Position numbers and translations under genes: made by a program | Origin: Candidatus Aminicenantes bacterium UBA4085 | Lineage (GTDB): Bacteria > Acidobacteriota > Aminicenantia > Aminicenantales > UBA4085 | NCBI GenBank assembly: GCA_002383325.1 | Contig: DFYJ01000068.1 | Span: forward strand, 34,551 to 41,990 | Direction: 5' to 3' | DNA length: 7,440 bases | Notes under the pieces: generated by a model | Database searches by the model: none | Told to the model about the DNA's origin: nothing | Seen by the model: only the letters and a program-made list of their open reading frames with translations | Shown: piece after piece, positions 6,381 to 7,440 of the stretch | Layout: every line of letters begins with the position of its first letter | How positions within the stretch are numbered: the first letter of the stretch is position 1

Positions 6381-6719
6381 ATGGAACTCCAATTCAAAAA
6401 AGATGGCATCATAGGCATTATCCATATCAAAGGCCGAATTGATGCCGGGAATGTTTCTGAACTGAAAAGTCATATAACCCAGTGGCTCAGTCAAACCAAT
6501 CAGCTTTTGTTTGATATGGGGGAAGTGGATTTTATTGACAGCACCGGCCTGGGAGGAATTGTGGCGTGCCTGAAAAATGTCTCGGAAGCCAGCGGTACCT
6601 TGAAAATCGCCGCCTTGCAGACAAAGCCCCGTATGATATTTGAAATTACCCGCGCTTATAAAATATTTGATATTTATGATGATGTTGAATCTGCTCTGAA
6701 AAGTTATCATTCTGAGTGA
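6381..6719 (+). CDS. STAS-domain anti-sigma-factor antagonist (SpoIIAA/RsbV/HsbA-like)
   Basis: A 112-residue single-domain STAS protein, the usual length for this family. It starts with the beta strands ELQFKKDGIIGIIHIKGRID, has an LLFDMGEVDFIDSTGLGG segment (42-59), and ends with the strand KIAAL and a C-terminal helix (ESALKSYH). The phosphorylatable residue is Ser54 in D-S-T-G-L-G, the canonical site for an RsbW-type kinase and PP2C phosphatase. The upstream regulator carries both activities, so this protein is very probably its substrate: unphosphorylated it would bind a partner, phosphorylated it would be released. The partner may be an anti-sigma factor, as in RsbV or HsbA-FlgM, or an enzyme or regulator of biofilm formation. 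No anti-sigma factor or sigma factor gene is visible here. The start is unambiguous because of the strong ribosome binding site. Confidence 0.93.
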   Translation: MELQFKKDGIIGIIHIKGRIDAGNVSELKSHITQWLSQTNQLLFDMGEVDFIDSTGLGGIVACLKNVSEASGTLKIAALQTKPRMIFEITRAYKIFDIYDDVESALKSYHSE

Positions 6720-6758
6720 ACCTTTTTATCCCCTGGATAGGGAAGGGTTGGGTCAATC

Positions 6759-7440
6759 ATGAGATGCCTGATATTTTGCCGGGAAGGTGAAAATCATTGG
6801 GTTCGCCGTTATTTTAACCAGCTCTCTCCCTATTGTCTGAAATTTTTCAATCGGCCCATTCTGGATTATTACCTGGAATTTTGCCGGAGTCTTGCCATCA
6901 AGGAAATCCGGATTGTCATGGAACAGCCGGTTCCCGAAATGGAAAGTTGCTATGAGAACCCTAACCAGCCGGGACTTCATATCAGTTTTTGTCCTTCCCA
7001 TCCGGGAGATTCTCTCCAAACGGTTTTGAATAAGAATTACTCTTTTTGCAAAGGCAGCGACCTGGCCATTATGGAAGGGCTTTTTGTGATTGAGAGAGAG
7101 ACCGGGCATGCCTATCGGCGGTTTCTGGAACAGGGGGACCATTCAAGATGCGTCAGTTGTTCCTCGGGACGGATTCTTTTTTTGAATCGGGAAAACCTGG
7201 CAACCTTTGATCCCGAAAGTTATCCGGAGGATAAAGACCCCGGTTTTCGTATCCGGAACCTTGATACTATTTTGTCTTATTATTCTCTTTCCATGGAATG
7301 GCTGAGTTCTCCTGAAAAAAAGAATCATCTATCTTTAAAAGAAATCGATAATAAGGCTAAACAAATCCCTCCCCGCATTCCTCGCCATTCCCTCTTGGTC
7401 CAACCGGTTTTGATGGATAGAAAAGTCAGAATCCATAACT
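6759..7440 (+). CDS. nucleotidyltransferase-fold protein lacking the catalytic signature, partial (3' end outside window)
   Basis: An open frame of 227 codons runs from ATG 6759 to the right edge without a stop. The layout resembles sugar-1-phosphate nucleotidyltransferases (RmlA/GlmU/ManC type). It starts with a strand, MRCLIFCREG, where the nucleotide-binding loop would be; then NRPILDYYLEFCRSLAIKEIRIV (31-53), which matches the usual 'KP-L-I-Y-L-E-L...G-I-E-I-V' helix and strand; a central region DLAIMEGLFVIE (101-112); a FRIRNLDTILSYYSLSMEWL segment (163-182); and SLLVQPVLMDRKVRIHN (211-227), which looks like the first turn of a left-handed beta-helix. The G-x-G-T-R...P signature is absent (CREGENHWVRRYF instead), and the metal-binding Asp of the usual 'GD' motif appears to be Gly-Leu. 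It may be a non-catalytic or much altered homologue. It starts 39 bases after the STAS stop, with only a weak ribosome binding site, and is probably in the same operon. Family assignment is by pattern only. Confidence 0.6.
   Translation, partial: MRCLIFCREGENHWVRRYFNQLSPYCLKFFNRPILDYYLEFCRSLAIKEIRIVMEQPVPEMESCYENPNQPGLHISFCPSHPGDSLQTVLNKNYSFCKGSDLAIMEGLFVIERETGHAYRRFLEQGDHSRCVSCSSGRILFLNRENLATFDPESYPEDKDPGFRIRNLDTILSYYSLSMEWLSSPEKKNHLSLKEIDNKAKQIPPRIPRHSLLVQPVLMDRKVRIHN

Overview
The window reads as a piece of a bacterial chromosome, probably Gram-negative and possibly an uncultured lineage seen only in metagenomes. The basis is bacterial-type complex I genes, three CCA-encoding bacterial tRNAs, sigma70-like promoters and a partner-switching regulator next to surface-glycan-type genes. 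No feature allows a firm phylum call.

Layout. (1) Positions 1-927, minus strand: a GC-rich (about 68% by a 60-base sample) membrane-arm cluster of NADH:quinone oxidoreductase, nuoJ-nuoK-nuoL, with nuoL running off the left edge. nuoJ is first in the operon and has a near-consensus promoter whose -10 box lies only about 12 bases from the start codon. (2) Positions 1066-1481, plus strand: three tRNA genes, initiator Met, elongator Met and Leu(GAG). The first and second each have a promoter, and an intrinsic terminator separates them. (3) Positions 1661-1900: a small CDGSH-type iron-sulfur protein, followed by a strong terminator. (4) Positions 2177-7440, plus strand and much poorer in GC: a four-gene cluster. 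It encodes a receiver + PP2C phosphatase + RsbW-like kinase fusion; a 781-residue protein with two tandem GT-B glycosyltransferase modules; a STAS anti-sigma-factor antagonist; and a partial protein that looks like a sugar-nucleotidyltransferase fold without its catalytic signature, running off the right edge.

How the genes may work together. The regulator and the STAS protein carry all the residues expected of a partner-switching pair: phosphoacceptor Asp, PP2C metal-binding Asp residues, kinase N-box, and a phosphorylatable Ser in the STAS protein. The architecture is that of HsbR/HsbA (Pseudomonas) and CrsR/CrsA (Shewanella), with functional similarity to SypE/SypA (Vibrio). Because the pair brackets a glycosyltransferase and is followed by a nucleotidyltransferase-like gene, the simplest inference is that a phosphorelay input controls synthesis of an exopolysaccharide or other surface glycan, either directly or through an unseen sigma/anti-sigma pair. 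The most unusual points are the tandem glycosyltransferase with a degenerate first module, the signature-less nucleotidyltransferase-like protein, the abrupt composition step between the nuo cluster and the rest, and an initiator tRNA with a U1:A72 pair.
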